DNA from: Utricularia gibba
Lineage: Eukaryota > Streptophyta > Magnoliopsida > Lamiales > Lentibulariaceae
NCBI GenBank assembly: GCA_002189035.1
Contig: NEEC01000016.1
Span: 1,426,001 to 1,490,000 of the forward strand
DNA: 64,000 nucleotides
Reading direction: 5' to 3'
Position numbers and translations under genes: made by a program. The notes below the pieces were generated by a model. The model worked only from the letters and a program-made list of their open reading frames with translations, was not told where the DNA came from and did no database searches. This document shows, in pieces, positions 1-13,127 of the stretch. Every line of letters starts with the position of its first letter. Position 1 is the stretch's first letter.

Positions 1-1764
1 ATTTTATAAGTTTTCAAAAATTTAGATCCACAATAATTAATTACAAACTTTAGGTTTTTTCTAACAACATATATATCAAATTGTTTTAAAAAATAACGTT
101 CAATCTTATCCTAATTCACTTGGAACTAAAATATAGTCAATTTCGCAAATACAATTGTTTATATTTATAATAACTGTAACCAATCATTTATAATTATATC
201 AATTCCAAATATATGTTGCATCTATATATAATAATGATATAAAAAGAGAAAATATTTTTATTGTAAAATTAAAAGCCCAAAATATCCTTATGATCATTAT
301 TTTTTCACTAAAATTATCATTATTTTCTCATAATACCATCGTTTATGAATTTTGTCTAGATATTTTTTTATAGATATTTAAAAAGTAAAGATATAGAAGC
401 ATCTTATGATCTAAAATATAGTGTATATGATCATACTAAAAATACTCATATTTGTTGAAATCTTGTAACCCTACATATTTTTAACAATTAATTGTATAAA
501 TTTTTATGTTAATTTGTTAATATGACACTCTAATTTATATAAATTAACAATTCACATTTAAAAAAATTGGATACTTAGAAAGAAACTCATTCAAATCTAT
601 CCTCAATAGAATGAATTTCTTGTTACCATATTATGAAAGATAATGAAATCGGAAGCCATACTTCAGAATGAAAAAGAATTAGAAGTGATTCTTCAATACC
701 ATAAGTTCAAAAGCTTGATAAGTAAAGAGTGTTCAAGCATTCAAAAAAGTAAATTTCTCATAAGACTCATGAAATAAGCTAAAAATTCTTCAAAAAATGC
801 AATATTCTCAACATTATTCAAATGTTTATCACCATTTTATTGCAGTTCATCACTTGCCATTAAGGAGTTGTTTAAATCAAGAAGTAATCATTTTAATTTT
901 CAAATTTGAGTATACAGTAGATAATCTATATGTTACTTTATAAGTATAGAGTAGAATCTATTTGGTAATTTTTCATATATCTATTTGTTTGATTGGGTTC
1001 AGTCCGAATGTAGAATATACATGGAAATATTTATTTATCGACATACAATATAATATTGATAAGCATTATTTTTCTTAATTTTGAATGCTCGTTAAGTAAC
1101 ACAAATGTGATATAGTGTAACTGAATCAATAAGACTATGATTATCTTTAAAATGCATCACAACATATAAATTTATTTAGTTTTTATTATAATAATCAAGT
1201 GAAATAGTTATATTAATGTCATTTGTCCACATAAATGATTCAACATTTGGACAAGTTTGAGTTACATAAATTTTATTATTCATCGATTCTTCTTAATATT
1301 TTAATATTTCATTGAATTTGATTATTTCTTCTTTATTAATACTAACTTCTTTATCAATATATATATTAATAGAGATATTTATATTATTTTAATCCAAATA
1401 TTAAAATTAGAGGAATTAGATGTGTACTTGAATCCGACTTGTGCAATTTAAGTCAGATAAGTCTAACCTACCATAAGTTGATATTTTACTCGATTCGTGT
1501 ATGTATCAGCAAACCTAATGCAAACTCAAAAGTATTAGCTCCAAAAGATTTCAAGCAGTTGCAAGTCAAATAATTCTAACAATCAATTTAAAAGAATATG
1601 AATACACAAAATCAAATTTTTTAAGTTTTTCTTCCTCCTTCATCCTAACTTGGGATTGACAATAATTATCAATTATGAAGTTAAAAAAAGTTTTTAAGAA
1701 AAATAAAAAGGAAAAACTCTACATTATATTCTTAATTAACAATTTCTATCTTTTCACCCACGTC
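1..1764. other. AT-rich spacer, no gene seen
   Basis: Very AT-rich sequence with stops in every frame. I recognise no exon, RNA gene or repeat family here. It probably contains decayed transposon sequence, since the stretch just after it is a hAT remnant. Confidence 0.6.
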
Positions 1765-2215
1765 TTAATCATCCTTGTCACTTGTTAACAAGTTTTGTAA
1801 TTTGTTGTTAACTTGCGACCAATCGTTTAAGGATATATAAGTTTCCAAAGTTGTTGATGCCAAACATGATCTCTTTAAAATAATAATTCTTCCACTAACA
1901 ATGAAAGTACTTGCAAAGGCACTCGTCGAAACTAGAGGTGTGAGAATATTCTTGGCGAATTGAAGCTACATTTGTTTTGTAAAATTAACAATAAATGTAT
2001 TATCACCTTCTAAAAAAGATTTTTTTATTAGCAATTAAAGTAAGCACATAATCAACTTCAACTATATTTGAATCAAATGTTAATTTGGAACTAATATTAT
2101 CACTGAAAACATGCAATTTTAGCTGTCTAAGATTTGAAGTATCTCGATCATGGTATTCGTCTTTAATATGATGTAAAAAATTGATAGTATGATTATCTTT
2201 ATTATGGTTATACAA
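1765..2215 (-). mobile_element. hAT transposase C-terminal remnant
   Basis: On the minus strand, an open stretch ending at 1765 reads like the C-terminal dimerisation (hATC) region of a hAT transposase: a TSAFASTFIVSGRII block followed by RSCLASTTLETYISLNDW and a stop. It corresponds to the family's SESAFSTSGRI...RSRL...LE.L....DW signature. A second short open piece (2003-2215) lies upstream in the same direction. I see no intact DDE domain, BED finger or terminal repeats, so this is a fragment. The block match is seen in the sequence; the family name rests on knowledge of hAT transposases. Confidence 0.6.
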
Positions 2216-3169
2216 AATTCAACAATGCTTACAAATTATTTTATTTTTCTTCATGTCATGCATGAAATGGCCATGCTAATCTAGTGAAAATGATTAGCAT
2301 TTATTCAAAGTCGAAAAAGCTCCTTTGGCATCTCCAGCACATTAGTCCTCTATTTTGATGGTATCGACATAAATGTTTTCACTGTCTAACATATTTATCC
2401 TCTATTTAACCATCTACAAGTAGTGAAAAGAAATAAAGTAGGAGAAAAATTGATTTAAAAATCGCAATGAAAACTTATAGAGAATTATAAAAGTGAAATT
2501 CTTTCAAATTCTAAATATAAAATTTGAAAAGTTAGTGTTAAATGTATTAGACTTGGACTTAATAATTAAACTTGACAAGAAAAAAAGAGATTGGATCATT
2601 ACATTAATTTCGAAGTATTTTTTGTTATAAAAAAATCGAATTTTTTATTTTTTATGGAATAGAATCATCACGATTTTAATCTGAATCTGAGGTTTTAAAT
2701 TAGTTCATAGGGTATTAATAAGAAAATAATATCAATTCAACAAAAAAGTAAAAAAAAAAAAGATAGATTATAAACAAAAAAATGAATTAAAGAAAAAATG
2801 GGTAAATATAAGATTCAAGAGACCCCTAAAAATAGACATAAAGACAATTGAGCCGACTTGATAGTTTGATAAGTCAACTTGTACTTGTGAATATGAACTC
2901 AACTTATATTCATTTTCACATAAGCACGAGTCATAAATCAACTTACTACAGGTCAAACACATCTCTTTTGATCAATGAATTGATTTGTTTTTGCGTTCAT
3001 CTGTAAAAGAAACAGAATTTAATTTTGAAGCTGTAATGAAATAGAATCTTTAAAAAAAATTATAAAATATAATTTCTAAATATTAAACTTTAAATCATTA
3101 AATTTTAAACTTTAAAACTTAAATTCAAAACCAAAAAAAAAGTGCCGATGACGGAGAGGATGAGTAACA
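2216..3169. other. AT-rich spacer downstream of ELP1
   Basis: AT-rich, no convincing exon. The part next to 3170 must hold the 3' UTR of the minus-strand ELP1 gene, but I see no single clear poly(A) signal. Confidence 0.5.
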
Positions 3170-6100
3170 TCAGAGCAGTAGTTTGCACTGCCAAGAGAAT
3201 GCATCGGAATTGGCAGTCTCCTTTTGGTAAGCCGCGATGTACCGATCCAGATCGAGAGCCGCATCGTCGATCGTATCTGAAGTCATTGCATCGTCTACTA
3301 GTTTAACAGCTGCGATCTGAGATATCTGGAAATTCTCGCAACATCGCTGCAGCTTCCGGGCCGCATCCTGCTCCTCGATGATGATCAGGGTGCTTATCAG
3401 AGACTTCAGCTCGTCTTTCGCTCCCTCGCTCAGAGACATCCCTCTCAGATGCTCCACAAGTGCCGTCTCTTCGTCGGGGCTGCAGGCCATGAAACCATCC
3501 ACACGTTACAAAAGAAATGGAAATGTACACAAGAGAAAGAAGGGAGTTTGCCAAACCTTCTGGCCCTGATTTTCCCCTTGTTTCTTTGGCGATTTCTGCC
3601 TTTTGTGTGCGTGTTGGTGGAGGCGGAAGAATTCGTACCCCTCAGTGTTCTGAAAGAAGACAGTTAGTTTACCGGTCGAAAGGAAAACTTTGGAAAACAA
3701 AGGAAGAGGATTTGTGGAGTGGAGGTAAGTAAAAGGTGTACCCTTTGGTGTATGCACTCATTCCGCTGACATCGCTGCTTGCTAGTGAAGATGTCTCATC
3801 ATCAAGGTAACCGTCTGGCTGCTCGTTTGACTTGATTGTTGCTGCAAGTAATATTCTTCTTTGACGAACTCCCAGGTAACGAGTCAAGTACTTGGCAACT
3901 TTGTCCGCCTCTTCGCTGTATTCCAGTGATAGTGTCTCAGCACATTCTACAGCAGATTTCTTTACTAGAGAAACTAAATCATCTCTTCTGTGCAAAAAAG
4001 CTATGCGCAATGCCTCTACCGATTTTCTAGCATCAATCATGAGGCGAACTCCACTATCAATATCGGAGCAGTACTCCGTAAGGATTTTAGCAGCATCTTC
4101 TGGCTTACCTAATGCCTGAAGCTCTTCAGCTAGCTCACGGGCAAGTTGCAAGATCTCATCCTCTCCGAATTTCATGAGGGAAGCAACCACGAGAGCCTTC
4201 ATCCAATTTCCACTAGACCGATATGCCTTTAATGCCTTATCCAAGTGACAACACTGCAAATACAGGGTTGCAGCGTCCTCGAAGCATTTTGTAGCAACGA
4301 GATGATCTCCAAATGCTTCAAGAACTTGCTGTTTTTTATGAGGGTCAGCAATGAGATTAAGTCCCAAAGGGTAGAGCTCTGGAACTTTCTTCATCAGGTC
4401 TAAGAAATCTTCATAGTATGCGTCGCCTGCAGATGCAATATTTCTCAAAGCACTCTCGTACCTCTGCAACTTAAGATCTACATTGTATTGCATCAACGGC
4501 ACTGACATTTGGTCCAGCTCTTGAAGAAGTGGCAAGAATTCTTTTGGATCCTTCTGTGAGTTTAAGGCAACTATGGCGGCAAGATTCAAATCATAAAGCC
4601 CTAAAGCAGCGTCAAAAACTGCCACTGGATCAGATAACCACAGTAAATGCTTCAGTGCCTCCTCGGACGAAGGATAAGATGATTGTCTAGGATCTGCAGG
4701 AGTAGACAGCTCCATTTCCCGGATAAACTTTACTCTCCTCAAAGACTCCTCCAGATCAGGGGGCTGCATTTTGCCAGAGTTGTCAAAATACATAGCTCCC
4801 TAGAAGGAGTTTCTTCAATCTGCTTTACAAGAGATTTCCTGATGGCCATCAAAACGCCATTTATTTTGCCACCAGCGTTTACCCTATTCAGTTCTTCACA
4901 GCTGGAAACTATGTTGCTACCTGTGGATGGCATGGGAACATAGTTTCTATACAGTGTCTCCATAACATTCTCTTCTTTAATAGCACAAACAAATTCAGTA
5001 ATATGGCTCAGATTATTGATCTGTCTAACGAAAGTGTCTGCTAAGTCAACAAATGTCTGCCAACCACAGTGGTCGGTAATGAAATTAAAATCTATCCTAT
5101 GCCTTCTAACCATGAGAAAAGCATCCCTAAGCCGCTCCTGAGACAATGCATTCATGATTGAACTGATCACAAGTTTCCTGGGATAAACACACTCAATATT
5201 TCCTCTTGGTGCTTGGAGTATGACAGCAGACTCATCTCCATGAAGAACACCGACAATTTCTGCACCTTTCTCCCATATGTAGCTGAAACTGCTTTCATCT
5301 CGCCCTTTTTTATTTTTTACAATGACAGGATGAAAATTCTCATACTTATCTTCCAGCTTCCCAAGCAAAATTTCATTCACATCAACAATAAACATCAAAT
5401 CTTGCTGAGTAGCAAGGACTAGATGTGTCATTGCATCTCCAGAATTGGAGTAAAATGCAAAACTGCGGCAGTTGTTGCACAAAATCTGTCTTCCCAGATG
5501 TAACCTTCCATGGCCATCCAGCCCAACCAGCAAGGCCTTATCATTTGTGGAGCCTAAGATTCGGACAGCAGTCATCCAAGGGCAGAGTGATGCAAAAGAG
5601 ATGTCCGGACGTCCCTGAAGGGCAGTTACCCGGTTCTTACCCAACTTGGACAAGTATTCTGAGACCTTTCCGCTATTAAATTGAATTAGTGCCGAATATT
5701 GAGTTAAAGGGTCCGGTGTCATACCAACAACAATATCTCCAACATGAATCTGATCAAGAATTTTAATATGCCATCCAGTGGCTGTCAGTGGACATAGAAC
5801 TGGACCTTCGGAACATTTGACTTCCATTTCTAGAATAGACATATTAGTGTCACTCTTAGCATGACTGGTATAGGTAACACCAAGGACAGCATGTGGACCC
5901 AACCACATCAAATGTTGCAGTATTCCGTAAGCTGTATGCTGAAAGGAAGCTTCAACTTCAAATGACCTGCCCTCAAACTGATCCCATTGATCAAGTGGTG
6001 GTAGTTCCACAAAAGACAAACTTCCATCAGCAAGAGATACAGCAAGCTTTTGAGAGATCTCAGAGGAAAATGCCATGTCCAGTACGGCAGCAGAAAATTC

Positions 6101-7850
6101 AAGGGTAAAAAAGTACATAGGAGGAGGTATCAATGACATGGAAAATGGTGTTACCCGTATTTTTGATCCATCAACGACAAAAGCTATTGAGTTATCCATT
6201 ACAGCAGTGATCCAGAAAAATCTGTAAGTGAAAATACGCCCATGAATTGTCCAGCAAATCAGATTCAATGGTTTTTCTGGATCCCAAATGAACTGCACTC
6301 TATCCTCCTTCAAATATTTGATTTCTTGCTTCAAGAACCAATGATAATTACTGAAATGCCATACTTTTAGAGAATCAAATGTCTCACCTCTGACAAGTGC
6401 TGCAAGAAGATCTGAATTACAACTGAACTTGAGACATTCTACGGTAACATCTAATCCCTCACTTACCTTAAATACACTTCTCTCAAGGCCGTTTTTCTCA
6501 AAAAGACCTATAAAGAGGCCTCCTTTTCCATCTTTTTTACCATAAGCAACTGCAATTTTAGATCCCCTACTTTCCCAATCCAAGGCGGATCCTATGAAGG
6601 GCTTTGACTCGGAAACAGAGTGAAGGGCCCCAGAATCTCGTTCCCAGACTTTCAGCTTCTTAGGAAGCTCAACAGAATGACGCATCCTTGCCAAGGATGT
6701 AAAATATTGTCCATCCCCTCTCCATGCAATCAAATCTCCAAAAGAATGATCAGCTAAATGTGATGAATCATCTGAAAGAAAAAGAAGGTCACATTACTTC
6801 ACATAGGAAACCGCACTTTTCAAGGCATGGATTCTAAGTGTCCATTTAAAACGTTTGGTCTGGAACTTAAGTTCAACTGTTCAAAAGGATACCGAAGCTA
6901 AGAAAAATCAGATACAAGAGAAGTAAACTGAAAGAAAATCACGGACCCTATAAAGCAAATGTCATGTCTCCAGACCCAGTCCTTTCACGGTAAACAAATA
7001 AAGCTCAACAGTATGAAATATATCCATAGCATGAAGATGTTTGAAACAAGTCCTTACGTACGTCAGGGTCATCAGGAACATCGTTCAGAGGAATCTCATA
7101 CAGAAGATCCCAATCAAGACTCATCACCAGTATCAGCCCCAAGCCAGTAGTGATGGCAAGAAGACCTCCATCAGGACTCGGTGAAATGCAGCAGACCCCG
7201 CCTTCTACATGACCAACAGTTTCTGTTGAATTATCATCGAAGGAAACAAGTAACAGCACTCCTTTCGAAGTTCCAATTATCAGCGACTCCTTTTCATACA
7301 GATATTCCAGGCCAGTAACAAAATCACCATCATCCAAATCAAGCAATTCTTCTGAGACTGAAGGAGTCTTTTCCATTTGCCCTACATCCTAGCGCCAAAA
7401 TAGGAAATGCAATCAATAAACCATAACAGAATACAATTCCGGAAGCGTAATTCAAAAAAAAGTTAAAAGCTTTCTGCCAACAGTGTGTTAGATTATAAAC
7501 TGACAATTTTCCACCATATGCTATCTTGCAATCTTATTGTCGCTCCTCCGCTTCCATTATACATCAGCTTACGACCCAAAAAGCACAGTTTCCTCCCCCC
7601 AGAAGGAATCAGCATCCCCATAATACACATGACCAAAAGCCGCAAACAAAACGTAGATAAACGAAGTAGAGAAAATAACCTTCACATTTGGAGAAGGAAT
7701 TTCGGTAGAGTATATAATATTGGCCGAGGAAGCGAAAAATATCCGGTTCCTCTCCATGTCTACAGCACACGACCGAATGAATTCGGCTCCTTTCCCTACT
7801 CGCAACTGCAACTCCGTCGAAACCTCCCATAAAAGCTTCAGGTTGTTCAT
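3170..7850 (-). CDS. ELP1: Elongator complex protein 1 (ELP1/ELO2), one frame break
   Basis: Scaffold subunit of the six-subunit Elongator, which is needed for wobble-uridine modification of tRNA and affects transcription elongation (Arabidopsis ELO2/ABO1). Coding exons, in order: 7850-7680, 7388-7058, 6771-3742, 3649-3557 and 3479-3170, with GT-AG borders and matching phases. The first residues (MNNLKLLWEV, then RIFFASSANIIYS) are the ELP1 start. The N-terminal WD40 half is followed by the helical TPR-like half. Near the end lie VSGMSAYTKG, the basic stretch GRNRQRNKGKIRAR and the final block SQIAAVKLVDDA. Summed length is about 1311 residues, close to the roughly 1320 of Arabidopsis. One base is missing from a C run at 4759-4763, which shifts frame in the large exon; restoring one base makes exon length and phases agree exactly. 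The break is either an assembly error or a real disabling mutation. Confidence 0.93.
4759..4763 (-). other. Single-base frame break in ELP1
   Basis: The upstream frame reads through ILTTLAK and then runs into a stop at 4739. The adjacent frame carries the expected continuation PPDLEESLRRV with no gap in homology. The switch falls on a run of five C (minus strand) where the family needs six. There are no splice sites here, so an intron does not explain it. Confidence 0.85.
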
Positions 7851-9125
7851 TTTGGATTCCCCACGCTTTCACTCGAACCACATCCGGAATAGAAATGGCG
7901 GCAGAGAAAGCCTCGGAGAAGAAGAACCTTGGACTGCCTTTTTGAGCTTTCCACTATTCCCACGATTCATTGGGCTAAAATGTAATAAGCCCTAGGCCTG
8001 CTTTCCCATTTAGAGGCCATACATATTCCTTAGTTTTCATAAAATAATTTTTCAAAAATACTTATTAAAAATAAAAATTAAATTCTATAGTACCCTTCCT
8101 AACTTTTAAGTTTTTAAAAATAAAATCATTTGTATTTGATAATAACCTAGTTTCTAAAATTCTTTTTAAAAAATCTAATTTATTGTTATTTTTTAGTTAA
8201 AGTCTATTGATGATATTGAGAATTACAGTTAATATAAATAATTTAATATCTAAATTTCAAAATTACATTATAATTTCTTTAACGTTTTTTTTGTAATAAT
8301 TTGATTTTGAATTTATGAAATTTTATATTTAACCCCTCATAATAATAAAATTAACTAGTTTTGATTCTAATATTATTATAACGATGTTATAACGATACAT
8401 CGTTGTGAACAATATCTACAATTTTTATTCCCCCATTCTAATGGTCTTTACTTCTTCAAATACCAAAAATCATGATATGTGAATATGATATAAATCTAAT
8501 AGAGGTATTATTTGATTTATTGAATTTTAGATGTGAATACAAAAAATCTTAACCGAAATTTTGTTGGATTTGAAACCAAAGCCAATTCATGATGATGTGA
8601 ATAGATTTATCTTTTAAAAATTTTAAAAGCTTTTTGAGTGTTGATAATTTGAGATGTTTTTTTTCTATTAAACTCTTTATGATGAATGAAATTTTGATGT
8701 GTTTTTTTAATAATTTTTTATATTATATTTTATTTATTAAGATAAATTTTACTTGGTGTTTGATAGACTTGAATCGTATTTAAAACCATATTTTACTATT
8801 TGTTTTGTAATTGGTTACCTTTTTAAATTAGTTACAAAATATGTAATCAGACTAAAAACAATTTTTGTCAATTCCAAAATATTTATTTTTTAAAAAAAAC
8901 CTAAAATGGAGATCCAATTGTTTTGGAATTCTCTGTTGGGTCCCCCCTTGGAATTCCATCCACATTCACTCACCTCACCTATGCTTTGAATCCAGGTTCA
9001 TACGCTCACCCATTACATGGCGAGGTCAGTTGATTGAAACAGAGAGTCACAACACACACAGAAAGAAAAGAAAAGACAGGTAATGGATCAAGGACAGCCT
9101 CCTCATCGTTGCCTGAATTGGTGGA
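7851..9125. other. Spacer between ELP1 5' end and AP2 3' end
   Basis: Contains the ELP1 promoter and leader (next to 7850) and the AP2 3' UTR (next to 9126), separated by about 850 bases of AT-rich sequence with no exon or repeat I recognise. Confidence 0.5.
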
Positions 9126-11126
9126 TCACATTTTCCTACAGCCAATCCTTCTGAGGGGGTAGTCTTTCACCAAAGAGAATCCTGATGATGCTGCAAACAC
9201 TGATGTTTGGTTACTGTTTTTGAGTTGTCCATTTATGGCTATGGACAATGGAGTTTCCCCCACGGTCCTGTGCTGCTGATAGTGATGAGCCTGTGGGAGA
9301 CAGCACTATGCGAGTAAGATCATGTTCTAAAAAATAGGGAACAGTCGAATGGTTCTGGATGCTTACACTGTAGCGTTGGAGGGTGGATGGGGAAGACGAC
9401 ATTGGAACCAGACGGAGTTGCTCGTCTGGGGACTTCAAGTTGGATTGGCTCAGAAGCTGCAAGGCTTCCATTTCTCCATATCCTTCCTTCCACTGGCAGC
9501 CGTCTCCGCCTCCCGGAGACGCCGTTGCCACAGATCCAACCTGCTGTAAAAGATTGGAAATCTACTTCATTTCTACACCCAAAGGAGAACGAGTAATGAT
9601 TTGTGCACACTGACATCTAACGAGCGTTTCCGGCCATCGGAGCCATGGCCAGAGTCTGCTGTACCCGGTTTTGTGACTGCATTCCCCAAACTCAGATCCA
9701 GATTGTAATCTGCTACTCTATTTGAAGACTCTGATGCACACGTTTCTGCGTTAGAATCATCTCATTTTGACATACTTGTGATGGATAGAATCCCAAATAC
9801 AGTAACCTGCAGTCATGGTCTCCTCATCGTAGATCCTGGGATCAAAGTTCGTAGCAGCTTCTTTCCCGTTGCATCTTAGTACAGCTCTATCATAAGCCCT
9901 GAAAGTGCATCAGACAGGCAGGAAACTAACCTCCCAGTTCAAGTATATGAACATCTGGTTGAGGATTAAACATGAAACCCACCTCGCAGCTTCGATTTCT
10001 GTATCGAAGAGACCCAAATAAACGTACCTGCGTTTCGTAAGATGTAGAAATGTTAGCTATGAGTAAATGACTCAGGATTTCAGGGTCGGGAAATTCGGAG
10101 GATTTTTAGCTCACTTTCTGCCCAGAAACTGGCCCATTCGAGCTTCCCATTTACCACACTTGTGCAAAGTTACTCCCTTGTATTTTGAACTTCCTCTAGG
10201 AAAAGCACTGCCTTGTCTTCTCAGAGCGTGCACAAGTTCTTCCTTGGTCAACTTCGCCATCTGGGGAGAAAGAAATTAAGGTTTAAGAATCAGAGTAAGT
10301 GGAAAAAGGGAAGATGAAATTTGGGCAGGTTCAGATACATGTTTAAGATCTTCGGCATAATCTTCAATGCAGAAATTTATGTCAGCATCGAGTCCTCGGA
10401 ACTTCAAAGCAGCTCTATCGTATGCTCTGCAATTTCCCGGAAAGGAAATGAAGGTTAAAATCAGTGCATTTTGATGCGGTTTTGTGAGGAGTACGAAGTC
10501 TGGCGAACGGAGAAATTACCGCGCCGCCGTGTGGGGGGTGTGGAAACCGCCTAAATAAACTTGCTTTCCACAGTCCCTGTGAAAATGAAGAAAAAAAGAA
10601 GGAAACTGTGAACTGCTGCATGTGAAGGAGATGAAACGGGAAAAGGACACCGACGAATTAAATTTATAATACTATTTGCCAGTTACCATATGTGAGATTC
10701 CCACCGGCCAGTTCTCCGGTAAAACGTGACGCCGCGATATTGTGAGCTCCGGGAACGTGGCCCACGGCGGTTCTTCTTATGCGGATTCGCTGCCCCCATG
10801 CCTTCCCCGCCGACAACTTGGCAGACTGTGGCTCCCATCCAGTTCGCTCTGAGGAAGCTTCTGGGTGCCCCTATCACTTCCTCACCGCCGCCGCCTACTG
10901 GAAAGAACTGCCGTGTTACCAGCGGCGCGGGGTAAGGAAACCCAATCATTTTTCCTGCGGTGTTCCTATTTGTCCCCCATCTCCTGTCCACATCCTCCTC
11001 CTCCGACGGATCCAAAACAACAGCCGTTGAGGAGTGCGAATCCGAACCGGAGTGATCGCCGACTCCTTTCCCTTGATCATCCCTTGATCCTTCCCTCCCC
11101 ACCAGAGAATCGTTCAGATTCCACAT
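9126..11126 (-). CDS. euAP2 transcription factor (APETALA2/TOE/RAP2.7 type), miR172 target
   Basis: Nuclear DNA-binding regulator of floral organ identity or flowering time in the known family members. Nine coding exons: 11126-10687, 10576-10520, 10426-10339, 10260-10115, 10027-9983, 9898-9807, 9745-9615, 9543-9367 and 9290-9126, all with compatible phases, giving about 446 residues. I chose the start at 11126 because MWNLNDS matches the conserved euAP2 N-terminus; an in-frame ATG nine codons upstream gives an atypical one. Visible in order: VTRQFFPV; first AP2 domain ([20 protein letters not shown], split by introns, through DADINF); second AP2 domain ([42 protein letters not shown]); an LDLSLG repression-type motif; and LQLLSQ. 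The short last intron (9291-9366) puts the miR172 site in frame as AASSGF. The exon 7/8 join is the least certain. Confidence 0.9.
9176..9195 (-). promoter_or_regulatory. miR172 target site in the AP2 coding sequence
   Basis: The minus strand reads TGCAGCATCATCAGGATTCT, the canonical miR172 complementary sequence apart from the outermost base of the usual 21-mer. It lies in the last coding exon of the euAP2 gene and encodes AASSGF, as in other family members. This points to post-transcriptional and translational repression by miR172. Confidence 0.95.
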
Positions 11127-12616
11127 TATTTCCAACACAGAGCAACTACGCACGACAAACCAGGCCCATCATAGGTTGGAGTTAAAATCTCCCAGCCCTT
11201 CCTTCTCGACTGCAGTTTTTTCAAACAATTTCTAGCTCCCTGCTCATACTTCTGGGAGCCGAGTCAACAACTGGAAACCCCCCCATCACCAATCCCCATG
11301 TCTGCTCCTGTCCTTGAGCTCCCTATATATTTATATCCAGAATCCCCCTCCCTGCATCCACGACTTACCTTCGAGTAGGAATCTGTTGCCGTTGACTGTA
11401 TCGCCCTCTCACCCCCACCACTGTCGCCTCCCCCACCATAAACGACATTCCCGAAGTCAAGGGTGGGAAAATTGCAATAACACAAGACCGGAAAATGGAA
11501 TCCCCATTACCTTAACCCTACGTTAACCAAATCGAAAAGCGACAAATCCTCGCCCCGCGAGTGTCTGTCCCTCCAACGTCTGACTTGCAAGAATTATTGA
11601 ATTCTAAATAACAACGACATAATGAGCCCAATTGGTTACCAACACGTGGCAAGCTGGATTCCCGGAGTCGACAATTAGGACACGCAGATGCATGCGTGAC
11701 CGTACATAAATAAATAAATGCCTTAATTACCCCTAACAAGTAAATAAATCAGTCTTTTTTATCTTCCCAATTTGATAGAATTAGGAATTTATTTATCGTA
11801 TTTTTTATTTCCTTTTTTAACCTGTTAGTATTTATTTCATCTTGAGTGAATTAAATGGCACTTCGCCACGTATTATACGGAAGGCACACATACGGAATGA
11901 CGGATTGCGTCGGAAATTGTTTACCGTACATTTTTATAAAAAAATAAAGTAAATCCCTACTAACAAATCTTAACAAAAAATAAATTTTACAAAGGTGGAA
12001 TAAAAGCTATTTTTTTTATATAATTTGTTTGATTGGTAAATAAGAAATAGAAAGAGACTAAAATTATTTAAAATATTTTATAAAAGAATGATAAAATAGA
12101 CATATACTACATGATAATAATAATAATAAAATTATTTAAAGATTCTAATCTTTATTAGTTTCGTAATAAAATCAGAAATTAATATTCTGTAATTAAATTC
12201 AGAAATTATTGAATTTTTTAAATATCTATTTATAAAATTTAATTAGAAGAATTATATTATTCAACTGTTATCTATTTTAAAAATACACTTATAACATAAT
12301 ATTAAAGTATACAATAATTTGATATATTTAAAATACAATAATTTTATGTTACTTTACAAAACAGTTTTACAATATCAAACTGATTTTTTCATATAATCTT
12401 AAAACTGATTCGATGTTACATAATGTGAAGCATAGCTTAAAATTAACCAACATGCCCTTAAATTGAATGGGATTAAAAGTGCGTGTTCCTTCCTTTCTCG
12501 GTCCGGAATTCTGGGCTGGGTTTTAAAAAGTGGCTACGTGTCTGTCTACGGTCAGCTCTTGGGGTACTTACCTACCTACTTAAATATCATGTCTATCATT
12601 TCTTTATGTGGCAATT
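11127..12616. other. AP2 promoter/leader and spacer
   Basis: The first 600 or so bases upstream of the AP2 start are relatively GC-rich and pyrimidine-rich on the plus strand, consistent with a leader and promoter for the minus-strand gene; exact transcription start and any leader intron cannot be placed. From about 11750 it becomes AT-rich with no gene seen. Confidence 0.45.
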
Positions 12617-13127
12617 CAGTGTTTTAAAAACGTGGGTTAAAACCATGGTTGGACCCAGTTAGATCCGAACCCATGTTTTGGTGGGTTGGATCCAACTCTA
12701 TTCTTTACTTTTATTTTTTAAAATTTTTATTATTTATTTTATGATAATGGTTATGAATAAATATAAAATATGTCATACATATTTGATATATATTTTAAAT
12801 AAATCTTAATAATTATATTTTTACATATGTATTTATATTGATAGTAGAAAATAATTATTTATATTTAAATTATACATTATTTGAATGAGATATTAAATGA
12901 TAAATATGATTTTGATAAAACTTTTTAATGTAATTATATCAATTATTGAGAGATATATTTATATTTTTTATATTTTTAATATTGTGATATACTAAATTAT
13001 GATTTTATAATTATATTCTAATATTTTGATAAATATAATTCAAAATTAATGAACCCGGTTCAACCCATTTTAAAAACGGTTGAACCCAAAACCGGTTTAA
13101 TGGGTTCAACCCGTTTTAAAAACACTG
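12617..13127. mobile_element. hAT-like MITE with terminal inverted repeats
   Basis: The element starts CAGTGTTTTAAAAACG and ends with the near reverse complement (CGTTTTAAAAACACTG), and the inward sequences keep complementing (AACCCGGTT/GGGTTGAACC-type blocks). It is 511 bp, AT-rich inside and has no coding capacity. Flanks read TGGCAATT on the left and TGGCATAA on the right, a degenerate 8-bp duplication. Termini starting CAG/ending CTG with 8-bp duplications fit the hAT superfamily. The repeats are visible; the superfamily call is inference. Confidence 0.7.

Noticed and set aside
4739-4793. An intron at the ELP1 frame change
   Set aside because: Homology continues without any gap across the point and there are no splice dinucleotides; a single missing C explains everything.
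9211-9531. A separate 106-codon ORF ending just before the miR172 site
   Set aside because: It begins with GTG inside exon 8 of the AP2 gene and runs into an intron; it is part of that gene, not a gene of its own.
10726-11185. Plus-strand open frames opposite the AP2 first exon
   Set aside because: Proline/serine-rich shadows of GC-rich coding sequence with no conserved motif.
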